The position numbers were made by a program, and so were the translations under genes. From Bacteroidales bacterium (GTDB lineage Bacteria > Bacteroidota > Bacteroidia > Bacteroidales > Muribaculaceae), in NCBI GenBank assembly GCA_004553095.1, contig SFMJ01000066.1:1-14609 (forward strand): a DNA stretch of 14,609 bases, given 5' to 3'. Positions 14,596 through 14,609 of the stretch are shown one piece after another. Under the pieces are notes generated by a model that worked only from the letters and a program-made list of their open reading frames with translations, did no database searches and had not been told where the DNA came from. Within the stretch, counting starts at the first letter, position 1. Each line of letters begins with the position of its first letter.

Positions 14596-14609
14596 TAAAA
14601 AAATCAGCG

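Overview
The window looks like chromosomal DNA from a Bacteroidota bacterium, most likely order Bacteroidales; I cannot settle the family. The evidence is promoters of the Bacteroidetes type (TTTG, 20-nt spacer, TAnnTTTG) upstream of udk and btuB, A-rich leaders without strong Shine-Dalgarno sites, a lipoprotein with a Cys-Ser-Asp-Asp surface-export signal, a BtuG-type vitamin B12 lipoprotein, and protein families in their Bacteroidales form. There is no tRNA, rRNA, CRISPR array, transposase or integrase.

Layout. (1) 1-679: the 3' part of a polyprenol-phosphate mannosyltransferase gene, cut by the window edge, ending at a perfect 19-bp hairpin (692-735) shared with the convergent mla genes. 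(2) 748-2255, minus strand: mlaE then mlaF, the permease and ATPase of an outer-membrane lipid-asymmetry transporter. (3) 2354-6814, plus strand: one promoter, then udk (uridine kinase), lptB (LPS-export ATPase), a long N-acetylmuramoyl-L-alanine amidase, and the MCE-domain gene mlaD, closed by a strong terminator. The mlaD reading frame is broken: it is split into two pieces and the end of the MCE domain appears to be missing. (4) 6880-12413, plus strand: a promoter and a short class-II-type cobalamin riboswitch, followed by btuB (TonB-dependent receptor), btuG (surface B12-capturing lipoprotein), btuF (periplasmic binding lipoprotein) and btuC (inner-membrane permease). No ATPase gene (btuD) follows. 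(5) 12392-14406, minus strand: aguA (agmatine deiminase) then aguB (N-carbamoylputrescine amidase), which convert agmatine to putrescine; their terminator hairpin lies over the 3' end of btuC. (6) 14407-14609: intergenic DNA with promoter-like boxes pointing both ways.

How the genes work together. Regions 2 and 3 form an envelope-maintenance block: glycerophospholipid trafficking (MlaE/F/D), LPS export (LptB) and septal peptidoglycan cleavage (amidase). Region 4 is a nearly complete B12 acquisition route from cell surface to cytoplasm under B12-responsive RNA control. Region 5 is a two-step polyamine pathway. The most notable observations are the broken mlaD, the compact B12 riboswitch/BtuBGFC operon without its ATPase, a 19-nt palindrome arm repeated at two convergent gene junctions, and departures from family consensus in Udk and LptB. 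I see no wholly unknown system; most genes belong to recognisable families.
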